A DNA stretch of 64,000 nucleotides from Jiangella alkaliphila (lineage in GTDB: Bacteria; Actinomycetota; Actinomycetes; Jiangellales; Jiangellaceae), in the NCBI RefSeq assembly GCF_900105925.1, contig NZ_LT629791.1:558001-622000 (forward strand). The letters are read 5' to 3'. Of this stretch, positions 9,402-18,779 are shown one piece after another. A program made the position numbers and the translations under genes. The notes under the pieces were generated by a model. The model saw only the letters and a list, made by a program, of their open reading frames with translations. It did not search any database and was not told the DNA's origin. Position 1 is the stretch's first letter; every line of letters begins with the position of its first letter.

Positions 9402-10825
9402 CCACCCACACCGCCGCAGCCGTCGACCTCGGCGCCTCGAGCGGCAGAGTCATGCTGGCCCGGGTCGGTCGCGACCGGCTCGACATCACCGAGGTGCACC
9501 GCTTCGGTAACGTCCCCGTGCGGCTCCCCGGCGGGCTGCACTGGGACGTGCTGCGGCTCTACCGCGACGTGCTCGACGGGCTCGGGCAGGCGGCCCGGGC
9601 CTGCGTCGACGGCGAGGTGCTGGGCAGCATCGGCATCGACTCGTGGGCGGTCGACTACGGCCTGCTCGACGACACCGGTGCGCTGCTCGGCAACCCGCAC
9701 CACTACCGCGACGGGCGGACGTCCGGCGCCGCGGCGGCCGTTCACGCGAAGATCGGCGAGCGCGGGCTCTACGACATCACCGGGCTGCAGTACCTGCCGT
9801 TCAACACGATCTACCAGCTCGCGGTCGACCCGGCCGCGGCGACGGCCGCGCACGCCCTGCTCGTCCCCGACCTGCTCACCTACTGGCTCACCGGCTCACT
9901 CGGCACCGAGGCCACCAACGCGTCGACGACCGGGCTGCTGGACGTCCGATCCGGCGACTGGGCGGCGCCGCTGTTCGACGCTCTCGGGCTGCCGCCGGGG
10001 CTGTTCCCGCCGCTGCGCCGGCCCGGCGACGTCGTCGGCCCGCTGCTGCCCGAGGTGCTCGACGACACCGGGCTGGCCCCGTCCGCCGTCGTCACCGCCG
10101 TCGGGTCGCACGACACCGCCTCCGCCGTCGTCGGGGTGCCGGCCGCGGACGAGCGGTTCGCCTACATCTCCTGCGGCACCTGGTCGCTGGTCGGCGTCGA
10201 GCTGGACGCCCCGGTGCTGACGCCGGCCGGCCGGGCGGCCAACTTCACCAACGAGGGCGGCGTCGACGGCACCGTCCGCTACCTGCGCAACGTCATGGGG
10301 CTGTGGCTGCTGAGCGAGTCGATCGCGACGTGGAACCGCACCGGGCCGCCCGCCGACCTGCCGGCGCTGCTCGCGGCCGCCGCCGACGTCCCCGCCGGCG
10401 GTCCCGTCTTCGACCCCGACGACCCCGTGTTCCTGCCGCCGGGCGACCAGCCTGCCCGCATCGCCGACGCGCTGCGCCGGGCCGGCGAGCGGGTGCCGTC
10501 GAGCCGGGCGGAACTGGTCCGCTGCATCCTCGACAGCCTGGCCGCGGCCTACGCTCGCACCGTCCGCGAGGCGTCCGGCCTGTCCGGCTGCCCCGTCGAC
10601 GTCGTCCACCTCGTCGGCGGCGGCGCCCGCAACGAGCTGCTCTGCCGTCTGACGGCCGACGCCTGCGAGCTGCCGGTGCTGGCCGGCCCGGTCGAGGCGA
10701 CCGCGCTCGGCAACGTGCTGGTGCAAGCGCGCGCCCACGGCGCCGTCGCCGGCGACCGGTGGGCACTGCGCGAACTGCTCCGCTCCACCCAGCCGACGAC
10801 CCGCTACGAACCCTCTAGCATGTGA
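9398..10825 (+). CDS. rhaB: Rhamnulokinase (475 aa)
   Basis: FGGY-family kinase that phosphorylates L-rhamnulose to L-rhamnulose-1-phosphate using ATP. The N-terminal phosphate loop is AAVDLGASSGRVMLARV, followed by IGIDSWAVDYGLLD, the sugar-contacting section GLQYLPFNTIYQL, SHDTASAVVGVP, and HLVGGGARNELLCRLTAD near the C-terminus (adenosine motif). Length fits RhaB. The ATG at 9398 overlaps the rhaD stop. The pathway is complete here except for a transporter, which is not in the adjacent genes. Confidence 0.95.
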   Translation: MTTHTAAAVDLGASSGRVMLARVGRDRLDITEVHRFGNVPVRLPGGLHWDVLRLYRDVLDGLGQAARACVDGEVLGSIGIDSWAVDYGLLDDTGALLGNPHHYRDGRTSGAAAAVHAKIGERGLYDITGLQYLPFNTIYQLAVDPAAATAAHALLVPDLLTYWLTGSLGTEATNASTTGLLDVRSGDWAAPLFDALGLPPGLFPPLRRPGDVVGPLLPEVLDDTGLAPSAVVTAVGSHDTASAVVGVPAADERFAYISCGTWSLVGVELDAPVLTPAGRAANFTNEGGVDGTVRYLRNVMGLWLLSESIATWNRTGPPADLPALLAAAADVPAGGPVFDPDDPVFLPPGDQPARIADALRRAGERVPSSRAELVRCILDSLAAAYARTVREASGLSGCPVDVVHLVGGGARNELLCRLTADACELPVLAGPVEATALGNVLVQARAHGAVAGDRWALRELLRSTQPTTRYEPSSM

Positions 10826-10848
10826 ACTCAGCACGGGAGGTCTCGCCG

Positions 10849-11310
10849 ATGGCCGACGAACGTCCGCCGCGTCTGCCGCCGCGCTGGTTCATCCGGACGT
10901 TCTGGACGCTGCACCGTGCGCTGTGCCGCGTCAGTGGCGGACGGCTCGGGCTGTGGCGGCCGAAGCCCGGCAAGTGGGGCACGCTGCGCCTGACGACCAC
11001 CGGGCGGCGGACCGGCCGCGAGCGCAAGGTCGTCCTCGGCTATGTCGAGGACGGCCCGAACCTGGTCACGCTGGCGATGAACGGCTGGGCGGCGCCGGAG
11101 CCCGCGTGGTGGCTGAACCTGCAGGCGCGGCCGGACGCCACCGTCGAGCTGGCCGGCACGTCGCACCCGGTCCGGGCCCGGGCCGCCGAGGGCGCTGAGC
11201 GGACCCGGCTGTGGGAGACGTGGCGGGGCATCGACAAAGGGCTGGACGGCCTCGCGGCCAGGCGGCCGGCGGAGACGGCGGTGGTGATCCTGGAGCCGCG
11301 CGCCCACTAG
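10849..11310 (+). CDS. Nitroreductase/deazaflavin-dependent oxidoreductase family protein (153 aa)
   Basis: Small split-barrel protein of the F420/FMN-binding DDN-like group. TTTGRRTGRERKVVLGYVEDG and MNGWAAPEPAWWLNLQARPDATVEL match the family's cofactor-binding signature. The substrate is unknown. A GTG at 10822 overlaps the rhaB stop, but ATG 10849 is preferred because GGGAGG lies 8 nt upstream. It reads in the same direction as the rhamnose operon and may be read through from it, though no functional link is evident. Confidence 0.8.
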   Translation: MADERPPRLPPRWFIRTFWTLHRALCRVSGGRLGLWRPKPGKWGTLRLTTTGRRTGRERKVVLGYVEDGPNLVTLAMNGWAAPEPAWWLNLQARPDATVELAGTSHPVRARAAEGAERTRLWETWRGIDKGLDGLAARRPAETAVVILEPRAH

Positions 11311-11319
11311 GCTCGGCGC

Positions 11320-12675
11320 GTGATCCGGCCCACCACCGCCACCGACCTCACCCGTCTCGTCGCCGAGGAGCAGGCCGGCAGCCGGCTGCCCTCCGTCGTC
11401 GCCGGCATCGTCCGCGACGGCGAGCTCGTCTGGTCCGCCGCGCGCGGCACCATCGACGGCCGCGAGGGCAGCCGCGAAGCCGACGAGCACACCCAGTACC
11501 GCATGGGCTCGATCACCAAGACGTTCGTCGCGGTGGCGGTCATGCGGCTGCGCGACGAGGGCCGGCTCGACCTCACCGACCCGCTGGACAAGCATCTCCC
11601 CGGCACCGACGTCGGTGACGTCACCATCGCGCAGCTGCTGTCGCACGGCGCCGGGGTGCAGGCCGAGACCGACGGGCCGTGGTGGGAGCGCACCGAGGGC
11701 GGGCCCTGGCGGTCGCTGTCGACGCAGCTGGGCCGCCGGCACCCGGCCGGGCAGCGGTTCCACTACTCCAACGTCGGCTTCGGCGTGCTCGGCGAGCTGA
11801 TCGCCCGGGTGCACGGCCGGTCGTGGTCGAAGGTCGTCTCCGAGGAGCTGCTCGAGCCGCTCGGCATGGACCGCACGACGTCGCGGCCGGTCGCGCCGCA
11901 CGCGCACGGGCTCGCCGTCCACCCGTTCGCCGACCTCGTCCTGCCCGAACCCGAGCACGACGGCGGCGCGATGGCGCCGGCCGGCCAGCTGTGGTCGACG
12001 GTGCGCGACCTCGCCCGGTGGGCCGCGTTCCTCGGCGGCCGCACCGACGGGCTGCTGTCGGCCGAGACGCTGGCGGAGATGTGCCTGCCGCTGGTCGTCG
12101 TCGACGTGCCCGGCGCGCCGTGGACCGGGGCGCACGGCCTCGGCGTCCAACTGTGGAACGACGGCGGCCGCCGATTCACCGGCCACGGCGGCTCGATGCC
12201 CGGCTTCCTCGCCGAGGTGCGGGTCGACGTCGAGACCGGCGACGGCGTCGTCGTGCTCAGCAACACGACCGCCGGGCTGTCGCGCGGGTTCGCCGCCGGC
12301 CTGCTCGACGCATTCGCCGCCGACGAGCCGCGCACGCCGCCGGTCTGGCGGGCCGGCTCCGTGCCGCCGGAGCTGTTCGAGCTGGTCGGGCACTGGTACT
12401 GGGGGGCGACGACGTACGAGCTGCGGGCCGCCGGCGACGGCTGGCTGCGGCTCGGCCCGGCACACGGCGCCGGCCGGGCGTCGCGCTTCCGCCCCGACGG
12501 CGACGGCGGCTGGGTCGGCCTGGACGGCTACTACGCCGGCGAGCCGCTGCGGGTCGTCCGGCATGCCGACGGCAGCGTCAGCCACCTCGACCTCGTGTCG
12601 TTCGTCTTCACCCGGACGCCGTACGACCCGCGGGCCGGCGTCCCCGGCGGTGTCGACTCCGCCGGCTGGCACTGA
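11320..12675 (+). CDS. Serine hydrolase, class C beta-lactamase/DD-peptidase fold (451 aa)
   Basis: Penicillin-binding-protein-like esterase or peptidase, probably cytoplasmic as no signal peptide is seen. The S-x-x-K motif GSITK places the nucleophile at Ser64 and Lys67. The second motif is Y-x-N in FHYSNVGFGVLGEL (Tyr near 149), and GHGGSMPGF is the third motif region. A C-terminal lipocalin-like beta region of about 90 residues (FELVGHWYWGATTYELRAAGDG) is common in this group. Substrate is not predictable. The GTG start lies 9 nt after the previous stop. Confidence 0.85.
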   Translation: MIRPTTATDLTRLVAEEQAGSRLPSVVAGIVRDGELVWSAARGTIDGREGSREADEHTQYRMGSITKTFVAVAVMRLRDEGRLDLTDPLDKHLPGTDVGDVTIAQLLSHGAGVQAETDGPWWERTEGGPWRSLSTQLGRRHPAGQRFHYSNVGFGVLGELIARVHGRSWSKVVSEELLEPLGMDRTTSRPVAPHAHGLAVHPFADLVLPEPEHDGGAMAPAGQLWSTVRDLARWAAFLGGRTDGLLSAETLAEMCLPLVVVDVPGAPWTGAHGLGVQLWNDGGRRFTGHGGSMPGFLAEVRVDVETGDGVVVLSNTTAGLSRGFAAGLLDAFAADEPRTPPVWRAGSVPPELFELVGHWYWGATTYELRAAGDGWLRLGPAHGAGRASRFRPDGDGGWVGLDGYYAGEPLRVVRHADGSVSHLDLVSFVFTRTPYDPRAGVPGGVDSAGWH

Positions 12676-12698
12676 GACCGTCGGGAAACGCCGCATTC

Positions 12699-12715
12699 GT
12701 CACACCGAATGTGAC
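12699..12715. promoter_or_regulatory. Inverted repeat in the symporter promoter
   Basis: GTCACA-N5-TGTGAC gives perfect 6-bp arms upstream of the symporter gene. It overlaps a second small inverted repeat (ATTCG/CGAAT, 12695-12710). A possible -10 box TAAGGT is at 12729-12734, so a bound protein would sit about where the -35 belongs. The cognate regulator is unknown. Confidence 0.4.
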
Positions 12716-12764
12716 TAGTACTCGCGGGTAAGGTCACCGGGGATTCCGGCAACGGGAGGTACCG

Positions 12765-14450
12765 ATGACCCTGGTCGCGGACGCCAGCCTGCGGTTGGAC
12801 GCGGGCTTCTGGGATTACACGCTCATCGCGGTCTACTTCGTGTTCGTGCTGGGCATCGGCCTGATGGCACGGTATGCGGTGTCGGACAGCCTGGACTTCT
12901 TCCTGTCCGGGCGGTCGCTGCCGGCGTGGGTGACGGGGCTGGCGTTCATCTCGGCGAACCTGGGCGCGATCGAGATCGTCGGCATGTCCGCGAACGGCGC
13001 CGAGTACGGCATGCCGACGATGCACTACTTCTGGATCGGCGCGGTGCCGGCGATGCTGTTCCTCGGCGTCGTGATGATGCCGTTCTACTACGGGTCCAAG
13101 GTGCGCAGCGTGCCGGAGTTCATGCTGCGCCGGTTCGGCCCGACGGCGCACCTCGTCAACGCGATCAGCTTCGCGCTCGCGCAGGTGCTGATCGCGGGCG
13201 TGAACCTGTTCCTGCTGGCGACGCTGGTCGACGCGCTGCTGGGCTGGCCCCGTCCGGTGGCCATCCTCGCCGCTGCGATCATCGTGCTGAGCTACATCAC
13301 GCTGGGCGGGCTGTCCGCGGCCATCTACAACGAAGTGCTGCAGTTCTTCGTCATCGTCGCCGCGCTGTTCCCGCTGACGGTGGTCGCGCTCGACCGCGTC
13401 GGCGGCTGGGACGGGCTGACCAGCGGCATCCGCGACGCGACGGGGTCGACGGAGCAGCTGAGCGCCTGGCCGGGCAACGAGCTGGCCGGGTTCGACTCCA
13501 GCATCCTGTCCGTCATCGGGATCGTGTTCGGGCTCGGGTTCGTGCTGTCGTTCGGCTACTGGACGACGAACTTCGTCGAGGTGCAGCGGGCGATGGCGTC
13601 GAAGAGCATGTCGGCGGCCCGCCGCGCGCCGATCATCGGCGCCTACCCGAAGATGTTCATCCCGTTCATCGTGGTGATCCCGGGCATGATCGCCGCGGTC
13701 ATCGTGCCGGAGCTGGCCGAGTTCAAGCAGACCCAGTCCACCGAGGCCGGCGTCGACTACAACGACGCGATCCTGCTGCTGATGCGCGACCTGCTGCCCA
13801 ACGGCATGCTCGGTCTGGCGATCGCCGGCCTGCTGGCGTCGTTCATGGCCGGCATGGCCGCCAACATCAGCTCGTTCAACACCGTCTTCAGCTACGACAT
13901 TTGGCAGCGCTACGTCGTCAAGGACCGCGAGGACGGCTACTACCTGCGAGTCGGCCGCACGATCACCGTCGTCGCTACGTTCGCGGCCGTCGGGACGGCG
14001 TTCATCGCGGCCGGCTACTCCAACCTGATGGACTACCTGCAGCAGCTGTTCTCGTTCTTCAACGCGCCGCTGTTCGCGACGTTCATCCTCGGTATGTTCT
14101 GGAAGCGGATGACCGCCGCGGCCGGTTGGATCGGGCTCGTGGCGGGAACGCTGTCGGCCGTGACGGTGTTCGTGCTCTCCGAGACCGGGGTGATCGACCT
14201 CCCCGGTCAGGGTTCGGCGTTCCTCGCCGCCGGGGCCGCGTTCGTCGTCGACATCCTCGTCAGCGTGGTCGTGAGCCTCCGGACGGCGCCGAAGCCGGCC
14301 GCCGAGCTGGCCGGCCTGGTGTACGGGCTGACCCCGAAGGAGGACCTGCAGGATCCGCGTGACCGCAACGAGGCCTGGTACCAGCGGCCGGGGCTGATGG
14401 CCGGCATCGCCCTCGTCCTCATCATCATCCTCAACATCGTCTTCTTCTGA
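12765..14450 (+). CDS. Sodium:solute symporter, SSS/SGLT family (561 aa)
   Basis: Integral membrane protein that would couple Na+ entry to solute uptake. About 13-14 hydrophobic segments follow a short N-terminal periplasmic end. DFFLSGRSLPAWVTGLAFISANLGAIEIVGMSANGAEYG is the typical SSS early region, and AGLLASFMAGMAANISSFNTVFSYDIWQRY is the helix-8 region with Na+-site Ser residues. GGGAGG precedes ATG 12765. The substrate could be a sugar (the rhamnose operon lies 2 kb away and lacks a transporter), but this is only inference. The next gene follows after 14 nt. Confidence 0.9.
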   Translation: MTLVADASLRLDAGFWDYTLIAVYFVFVLGIGLMARYAVSDSLDFFLSGRSLPAWVTGLAFISANLGAIEIVGMSANGAEYGMPTMHYFWIGAVPAMLFLGVVMMPFYYGSKVRSVPEFMLRRFGPTAHLVNAISFALAQVLIAGVNLFLLATLVDALLGWPRPVAILAAAIIVLSYITLGGLSAAIYNEVLQFFVIVAALFPLTVVALDRVGGWDGLTSGIRDATGSTEQLSAWPGNELAGFDSSILSVIGIVFGLGFVLSFGYWTTNFVEVQRAMASKSMSAARRAPIIGAYPKMFIPFIVVIPGMIAAVIVPELAEFKQTQSTEAGVDYNDAILLLMRDLLPNGMLGLAIAGLLASFMAGMAANISSFNTVFSYDIWQRYVVKDREDGYYLRVGRTITVVATFAAVGTAFIAAGYSNLMDYLQQLFSFFNAPLFATFILGMFWKRMTAAAGWIGLVAGTLSAVTVFVLSETGVIDLPGQGSAFLAAGAAFVVDILVSVVVSLRTAPKPAAELAGLVYGLTPKEDLQDPRDRNEAWYQRPGLMAGIALVLIIILNIVFF

Positions 14451-14464
14451 GGGGAGCCGAGCAG

Positions 14465-14734
14465 ATGAGCGTCAGTGGAACCCGGACGCGACGCGCCGGA
14501 GCCTTCGACATCCGCGTCGTCATCGCCGCGCTGTTCTGCGTCTTCGGGCCGATCCTGGTCGGCATGGGGCTGTTCGGCACCAGCGACGCCGACCTCGAGA
14601 AGTCCGGCGGCATGAACGTCAACCTGTGGACCGGCATCGGCCTGATCGTCACCGCCGCCGTCTTCCTGTTGTGGACCTGGCTGCGGCCGATCGTCGTCGA
14701 CACCGAGGCCGCCGCGAGCGGCGACAGTGACTGA
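14465..14734 (+). CDS. Small two-helix membrane protein paired with the symporter (89 aa)
   Basis: Two predicted membrane helices (IRVVIAALFCVFGPILVGMG and LWTGIGLIVTAAVFLLWTWL) are joined by a short polar loop. It starts 14 nt after the symporter with GGGGAG as ribosome site, so the two are probably co-translated. I recognise no named family; small partners of this kind often accompany SSS transporters in actinomycetes and may stabilise or modulate them (inference). Confidence 0.7.
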   Translation: MSVSGTRTRRAGAFDIRVVIAALFCVFGPILVGMGLFGTSDADLEKSGGMNVNLWTGIGLIVTAAVFLLWTWLRPIVVDTEAAASGDSD

Positions 14735-14790
14735 CGCCACGTGAGGATCCAATCGATTCACCGTCCCTCCACGTATAAGAGGATGTGAGG

Positions 14791-15321
14791 GTGTCGGACG
14801 AGGCCCTGCTCGCTGGGATGGCCGCCGGCGACGCGGACGCGATGGCCGCGTTCGTCCGCCGTCACCAAGGGCGCGTCTACGGTCTGGCGTTGTCGGTCGT
14901 CGGGGTGCCCGCGATCGCGGAGGAGGTGGCACAGGAAGCGTTCGTCCGGGCGTGGCGGCACGCCGGCAACTATGACGCCCGCCGGGCGCAGGCGTCGACG
15001 TGGCTGCTGACCATCACCCGCAACGTCGCCATCGACGTCCTGCGGGTCCGCCGGGAGCTCGCCGTCGAACCGTCCGTCGTCGCGGAGATGCTGATCTCCA
15101 CCACCAACGACAGCGACCGGGTCGCCGACAGCGAACGCATCACCACCGCACTGCGGGCACTGCCCCGCGAGCAGGCGACCGCCGTCCTGCTGTCAGTACA
15201 TTTCGGCTATACCGCGCGGGAGATCAGTGAGCAGCAGCAGATCCCGCTCGGTACGGCCAAGACACGCATCCGCACCGGACTGTCGCGGCTGCGGGCGATG
15301 CTCGAGGTGAGTCATGGTTGA
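14791..15321 (+). CDS. ECF-type RNA polymerase sigma factor (176 aa)
   Basis: Alternative sigma factor. Region 2 (LSVVGVPAIAEEVAQEAFVRAWRHAGNYD, with the TWLLTITRNVAIDVLR core-binding segment) and region 4 (ALRALPREQATAVLLSVHFGYTAREISEQQ...GTAKTRIRTGLSRLRAML) are complete. GTG 14791 is chosen because AGAGGA ends 7 nt upstream; GTG 14785 is possible. A TATAAG hexamer at 14774-14779 is very close to the start. The anti-sigma gene overlaps the 3' end by 8 nt, so the pair is translationally coupled. Confidence 0.92.
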   Translation: MSDEALLAGMAAGDADAMAAFVRRHQGRVYGLALSVVGVPAIAEEVAQEAFVRAWRHAGNYDARRAQASTWLLTITRNVAIDVLRVRRELAVEPSVVAEMLISTTNDSDRVADSERITTALRALPREQATAVLLSVHFGYTAREISEQQQIPLGTAKTRIRTGLSRLRAMLEVSHG

Positions 15322-16147
15322 TCCGACGAGGTGCGGCGAGGTCGCCGACGCCCTGGCCGAAGTGGCCACCGGCGCCGCCAGCGGCCCGGACCGCGCGCGC
15401 GTGCTCGCGCACCTGGCCGACTGCCCCGACTGCCGCCGCGAGCTGGAGGAGCTGACCCGCGTCGCCGACGAGGTGCTGCTGGTCGCGCCCGAGCACGACC
15501 CGCCGGCCGGGTTCGAAGGCGCCGTCCTGGCCCGGATCGCCGCGCTGTCCGCAGGGCCGGCCGAGGAGCCGCCCGCCGAGGAGCCGCCGGGCGCCGTTCC
15601 GGCCGCGCCGGCGCCGCCTGCCGTGCCGCCCGCTGTGGCGGCCGCGCCGCCGTCCGCGCCGCCGTCCGCGGCGGACGACGCCGACACCGTCGTCACTCCC
15701 CTGCGGCCGCGGCGCTGGCGGCGGGCGCTGCCGTACGCCGCCGCCGCGGTGATCGCCGGGCTGGGCGGCGCCGGCGTGGTCTGGCAGGCGACCTCCGACG
15801 ACCGCGACCTCGCCGCCGGCTACCGCGAGACGCTCGACGTCGCGAACGGCCGCTACTTCCACGCCGCCCCGCTGCTGGACGACGCCGGCGAGCAGGTCGG
15901 CCACGTCTTCCTGTACCAGGGCGATCCGTCGTGGGTGTTCACCGTGCTCGGCGACACCGCGGCGCCCGGGACGTACGAGGTGTCCGCCGTCACCGAGGAC
16001 GGCACCGAGACCGTCGCCGAGTACGAGGTCAGCGGCTCCGGCGGCGGGTCCGGCGGGACGGTCGACGCGAACATCTACCAGATCGAGCGGGTCGACCTGA
16101 CCGGCCCCGGCGGCGTCGTGTACTCGGCCGACCTGTCCGACGATTAG
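15314..16147 (+). CDS. Membrane-bound zinc-finger anti-sigma factor (277 aa)
   Basis: Inhibits the sigma factor encoded just before it. The N-terminus has the zinc anti-sigma signature H33-x3-C37-x2-C40 (AHLADCPDC). A Pro/Ala-rich linker follows, then one membrane helix (ALPYAAAAVIAGLGGAGVVW, about residues 138-157) and an extracytoplasmic domain of about 115 residues of anti-sigma-K (RskA) type (FTVLGDTAAPGTYEVSAVTEDGTE). The signal is likely sensed outside the membrane. Its last bases overlap the 3' end of the convergent HNH gene by 4 nt. Confidence 0.88.
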   Translation: MVDPTRCGEVADALAEVATGAASGPDRARVLAHLADCPDCRRELEELTRVADEVLLVAPEHDPPAGFEGAVLARIAALSAGPAEEPPAEEPPGAVPAAPAPPAVPPAVAAAPPSAPPSAADDADTVVTPLRPRRWRRALPYAAAAVIAGLGGAGVVWQATSDDRDLAAGYRETLDVANGRYFHAAPLLDDAGEQVGHVFLYQGDPSWVFTVLGDTAAPGTYEVSAVTEDGTETVAEYEVSGSGGGSGGTVDANIYQIERVDLTGPGGVVYSADLSDD

Positions 16148-17599
16148 AAGGGCGGCGTCTCAGGAACGGGCGGATACGGCGCACATACGCCGGCGGGAAC
16201 CCGCACCGATGTGCTCATGACCGGCCCGACGATCTCCGGTTCGGCGGGGTAGCGATGGCCGGCTGGGGTGATCCACCAGGTGTCGCCGTGGTCGTCGGTG
16301 GCGATGGTGAAGGTGTGCCAGGTCTTGGCGCGGTGGTGGCCGTCGTGCAGAGCCCAGGTGTTGGCCGGGTCGGTGGTGCCGCCCTCGGCGTAGGGGATCT
16401 TGTGGTCGATCTCGGCCTCCGTGGCCGGTCGGTGGCAGGTGGGGAACCTGCAGGTGCGGTCGCGGGCGATGACGTGGGCTGTGAGGTCGGCCGGTGGGGT
16501 GTAGCTCGTGCGGCCGTACTCGAGCAGTCGCCCGTCGGAGGGGTCGGTGAGCAGCCTGCGCAGGGTGGCGTCGGCGGTGATGCGCCGCACGGTGCCGGCC
16601 GTGACCGGGCCGTACCCGTCGAGATGTCCGGGCAGGTCGTCCTGGCCAAGGTAGGCACCGACCGGCACGGCGACGTGCACGGTGGCCGCCCGGCCCCGGC
16701 GCCGCCCGAGCACCACCGGCCCCGCCGTTGGCGTTGGCGCCGGCCGGTGGCGGGGCCGCAGCGGTGGTGCAGGTGGGGTTGCAGCTGGGGTTGCAGCAGC
16801 CGAGGTGGCCGGACTCCAGCGCGGTCCAGGCCAGGCCGGTGAGCAGGTCGAAGCGCAGCTGGTCCAGGCCGCGGTCGTCGCCGGCGCAGCGGGCGTGGCG
16901 GGCGGCGGCATCGGTGGCCACCCACAGCGCGATGACGTCTTCGGCCGGTCCGTACAGCGTCATGGTCGCCGTGCCGTCGTCGCCGCCGGGCGAACCGGGC
17001 TCGGGCCGGCCGACGCAGCGGCGGTCAGCGGCCTGCCTGCGGCGGTCTTCGGCGCCGGCAGGGTCCGCGGTGATGACCTCGCTGCGCAGCCGCTGGTCCA
17101 GGACCCACCGGGTCCGGCCCTCGGCCACGGGCAGGACGGCCGTCTCCACCCGGTGGCGCAAGTCGGTGTCGGGCAGGCAGCGGGTGCGCTCGGCGATCAG
17201 CCGCGCCTTGTCCGCGTCGATACGGCCCGCCTCGAGCGCTTCGAAGGTGTCCGGGAGTTCCTGGAGCAGCTCGACCGCCAGCGCGACCTGTCCGGTCGCC
17301 CGGCCCGGCGTCCAGCGCGTGGCCAGGGACACCTCGTCGCCGGCAGCTTGGACCGCCCGATGCACGTGCCCCGCAGCCAGGTCGTCCGGGGCGTCGCAGC
17401 GCTGGTATTCCGGGCGGGCCGCCAGCTCGGCGAACACCCGCAGTTGCGCCGCTTCCTCGTGCGCCAGCTGTCGCTGCCTCGCCACCGCCACCACGACCAG
17501 CTCGTGCGCGGACAGCGTCGCAGGGTCCACGGCCGCCAACGCGACGCCCAATTCTGGCCCGGGCCGGACCACCGCCAGCCGATCGATCGATTCGCACAC
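16144..17599 (-). pseudogene. DUF222 / HNH endonuclease (13E12 family), apparently frameshifted
   Basis: The N-terminal DUF222 part (from the GTG at 17599, GGGAGG 7-8 nt upstream) reads in one frame as far as about 16740: LSAHELVVVAVARQRQLAHE, DADKARLIAERTRCLP, HLGCCNPSCNPTCTT. The HNH part reads in another frame from about 16725 down to 16144: GYGPVTAGTVRRITADATL and CRFPTCHRPATEAEIDH, then GGTTDPANTWALHDGHHRAK. Both halves look intact. The frame changes by +1 (one extra or two missing bases) in low-complexity Ala/Gly/Pro-coding DNA. It may be a real disruption, a sequencing error or recoding. These multicopy actinomycete genes have unclear function; the HNH core implies nuclease activity. 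Confidence 0.8.
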
Positions 17600-17870
17600 G
17601 CCTGATCCCTCCCGTCCACGAGGAAACGCGCCCCTACGTTCGAGCGCACACCACCCGCGTTGGCCCATGGCAGGCTGGGGTGGGACGACCGCAGACACAC
17701 TGACGGCTGCGACCGTGGACGAGGCGGGACACCTGGCGTGATGCCCTCTTCAACGCCCGGGAACCCCTTGCAGCCGCTCCCGGTGGCGGCGTGACTTCTA
17801 CAAATGATCTTACCGAACGCTCGTCCGGATCGCAATCCGTAAGCTGCGCAGAAGACAGGCGCGGCCGGCC

Positions 17871-18662
17871 CTAGAGCAACGGCAGGTACGACGAGAGGTC
17901 GGCGCGCTGCCCGCTGGCCAGGACGGCGCCGGCAGAGACCCCGTCGGCCCAGGTGGTGCGGCCGCCGGCCAACCGCAGCCACAGCGCCGGCGTGAGGTCG
18001 ACGGTGTTCGGGGGCGTGCCGCGGGTGTGGCGCGGCCCCTCGATGCACTGGACCGCCGCGAACGGGGCGACCCGCACCTCGACGCTGCGGCCGGGCGCAC
18101 GCTCGGCCAGCACGTCGAGGAGGGTGCGGACGGCGAGCCGGGTGGTGTCGCGCGGGAGCGCCGGCGGGTCGGCGTCCGGGACGGAGCGCGCGAGGTCGTC
18201 GGCGTGCACCGCGATCTCGATCACCCGGGTCAGCAGGTAGTCGGCCTGCCGCGCCGGCACCCGCCGCGTCGTCAGCACCATGTCGTCCAGCCCCCGCTCG
18301 TCGACGATGTCCGCGGCGGCCTGGTAGCGCGCGTCGATGGCGGCGAGGATGCCGTCCTTGTCGTGCCCTGCTCGGGTTGAAATCGCCAGCGTGCGATCCG
18401 AGAGGTCCGCGGCCACCGCCGCGTACGTCGACAGGTACTCGCTGAGGCTGCGCGCCGGCTCACCTCGCGGCGCCGCCGCCGTCGCCGTCACCGAGTCGGC
18501 CACCAGCGCGATGTGCGCCGCCAGGTCCGCGACGGTCCAGCCGGGCAGCACACTCGGGCCGGTCCAGTGCTCGGCCGGCAGCGCCGCCAGCCAGCCGCGC
18601 AGCGCCTCATGGCCGCTCCGGTACGCCGCCCACGCCGTCGCCGGGTCCATCCGCTTCGCCAC
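17871..18662 (-). CDS. DinB-like / maleylpyruvate-isomerase N-terminal domain protein (263 aa)
   Basis: Belongs to the actinobacterial TIGR03083-type group of the DinB/mycothiol-dependent superfamily. The N-terminal four-helix bundle carries LPGWTVADLAAHIALVADS and VIEIAVHADDLARSV, holding the metal-binding His residues (helix-2 H and the EIAVHADDL H). The C-terminal 90 residues resemble a sterol-carrier-like cap (VDLTPALWLRLAGGRTTWADG). A thiol-dependent role is possible but the substrate is unknown. It is a single gene in its orientation. Confidence 0.75.
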   Translation of the reverse strand: MAKRMDPATAWAAYRSGHEALRGWLAALPAEHWTGPSVLPGWTVADLAAHIALVADSVTATAAAPRGEPARSLSEYLSTYAAVAADLSDRTLAISTRAGHDKDGILAAIDARYQAAADIVDERGLDDMVLTTRRVPARQADYLLTRVIEIAVHADDLARSVPDADPPALPRDTTRLAVRTLLDVLAERAPGRSVEVRVAPFAAVQCIEGPRHTRGTPPNTVDLTPALWLRLAGGRTTWADGVSAGAVLASGQRADLSSYLPLL

Positions 18663-18762
18663 CCCGGCAGGCTACCCGTGGCCAGACGTAGGTCGAGCGC
18701 TCCGGACCCCGTCGGGCACGCCAGATATCTAGGTGCACGCGGTCATGGTGCTGCCGATCCGA

Positions 18763-18779
18763 ACTTGTAATATCAAGTG
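18763..18779 (+). promoter_or_regulatory. GntR autoregulatory operator and leaderless promoter
   Basis: The palindrome ACTTGTAATATCAAGT (18763-18778) contains TAATAT (18768-18773), a good -10 box, 6 nt before GTG 18780. The regulator's transcript would therefore be leaderless and its operator would cover the -10 and start. The same 16-bp motif occurs twice before the lasso precursor gene (20622 and 20655). Confidence 0.7.

Noticed and set aside
17600-17870. Possible gene in the gap between the DUF222-HNH gene and the DinB-like gene
   Set aside because: No frame with a ribosome site, no repeats matching others in the window and no tRNA-like fold were found.
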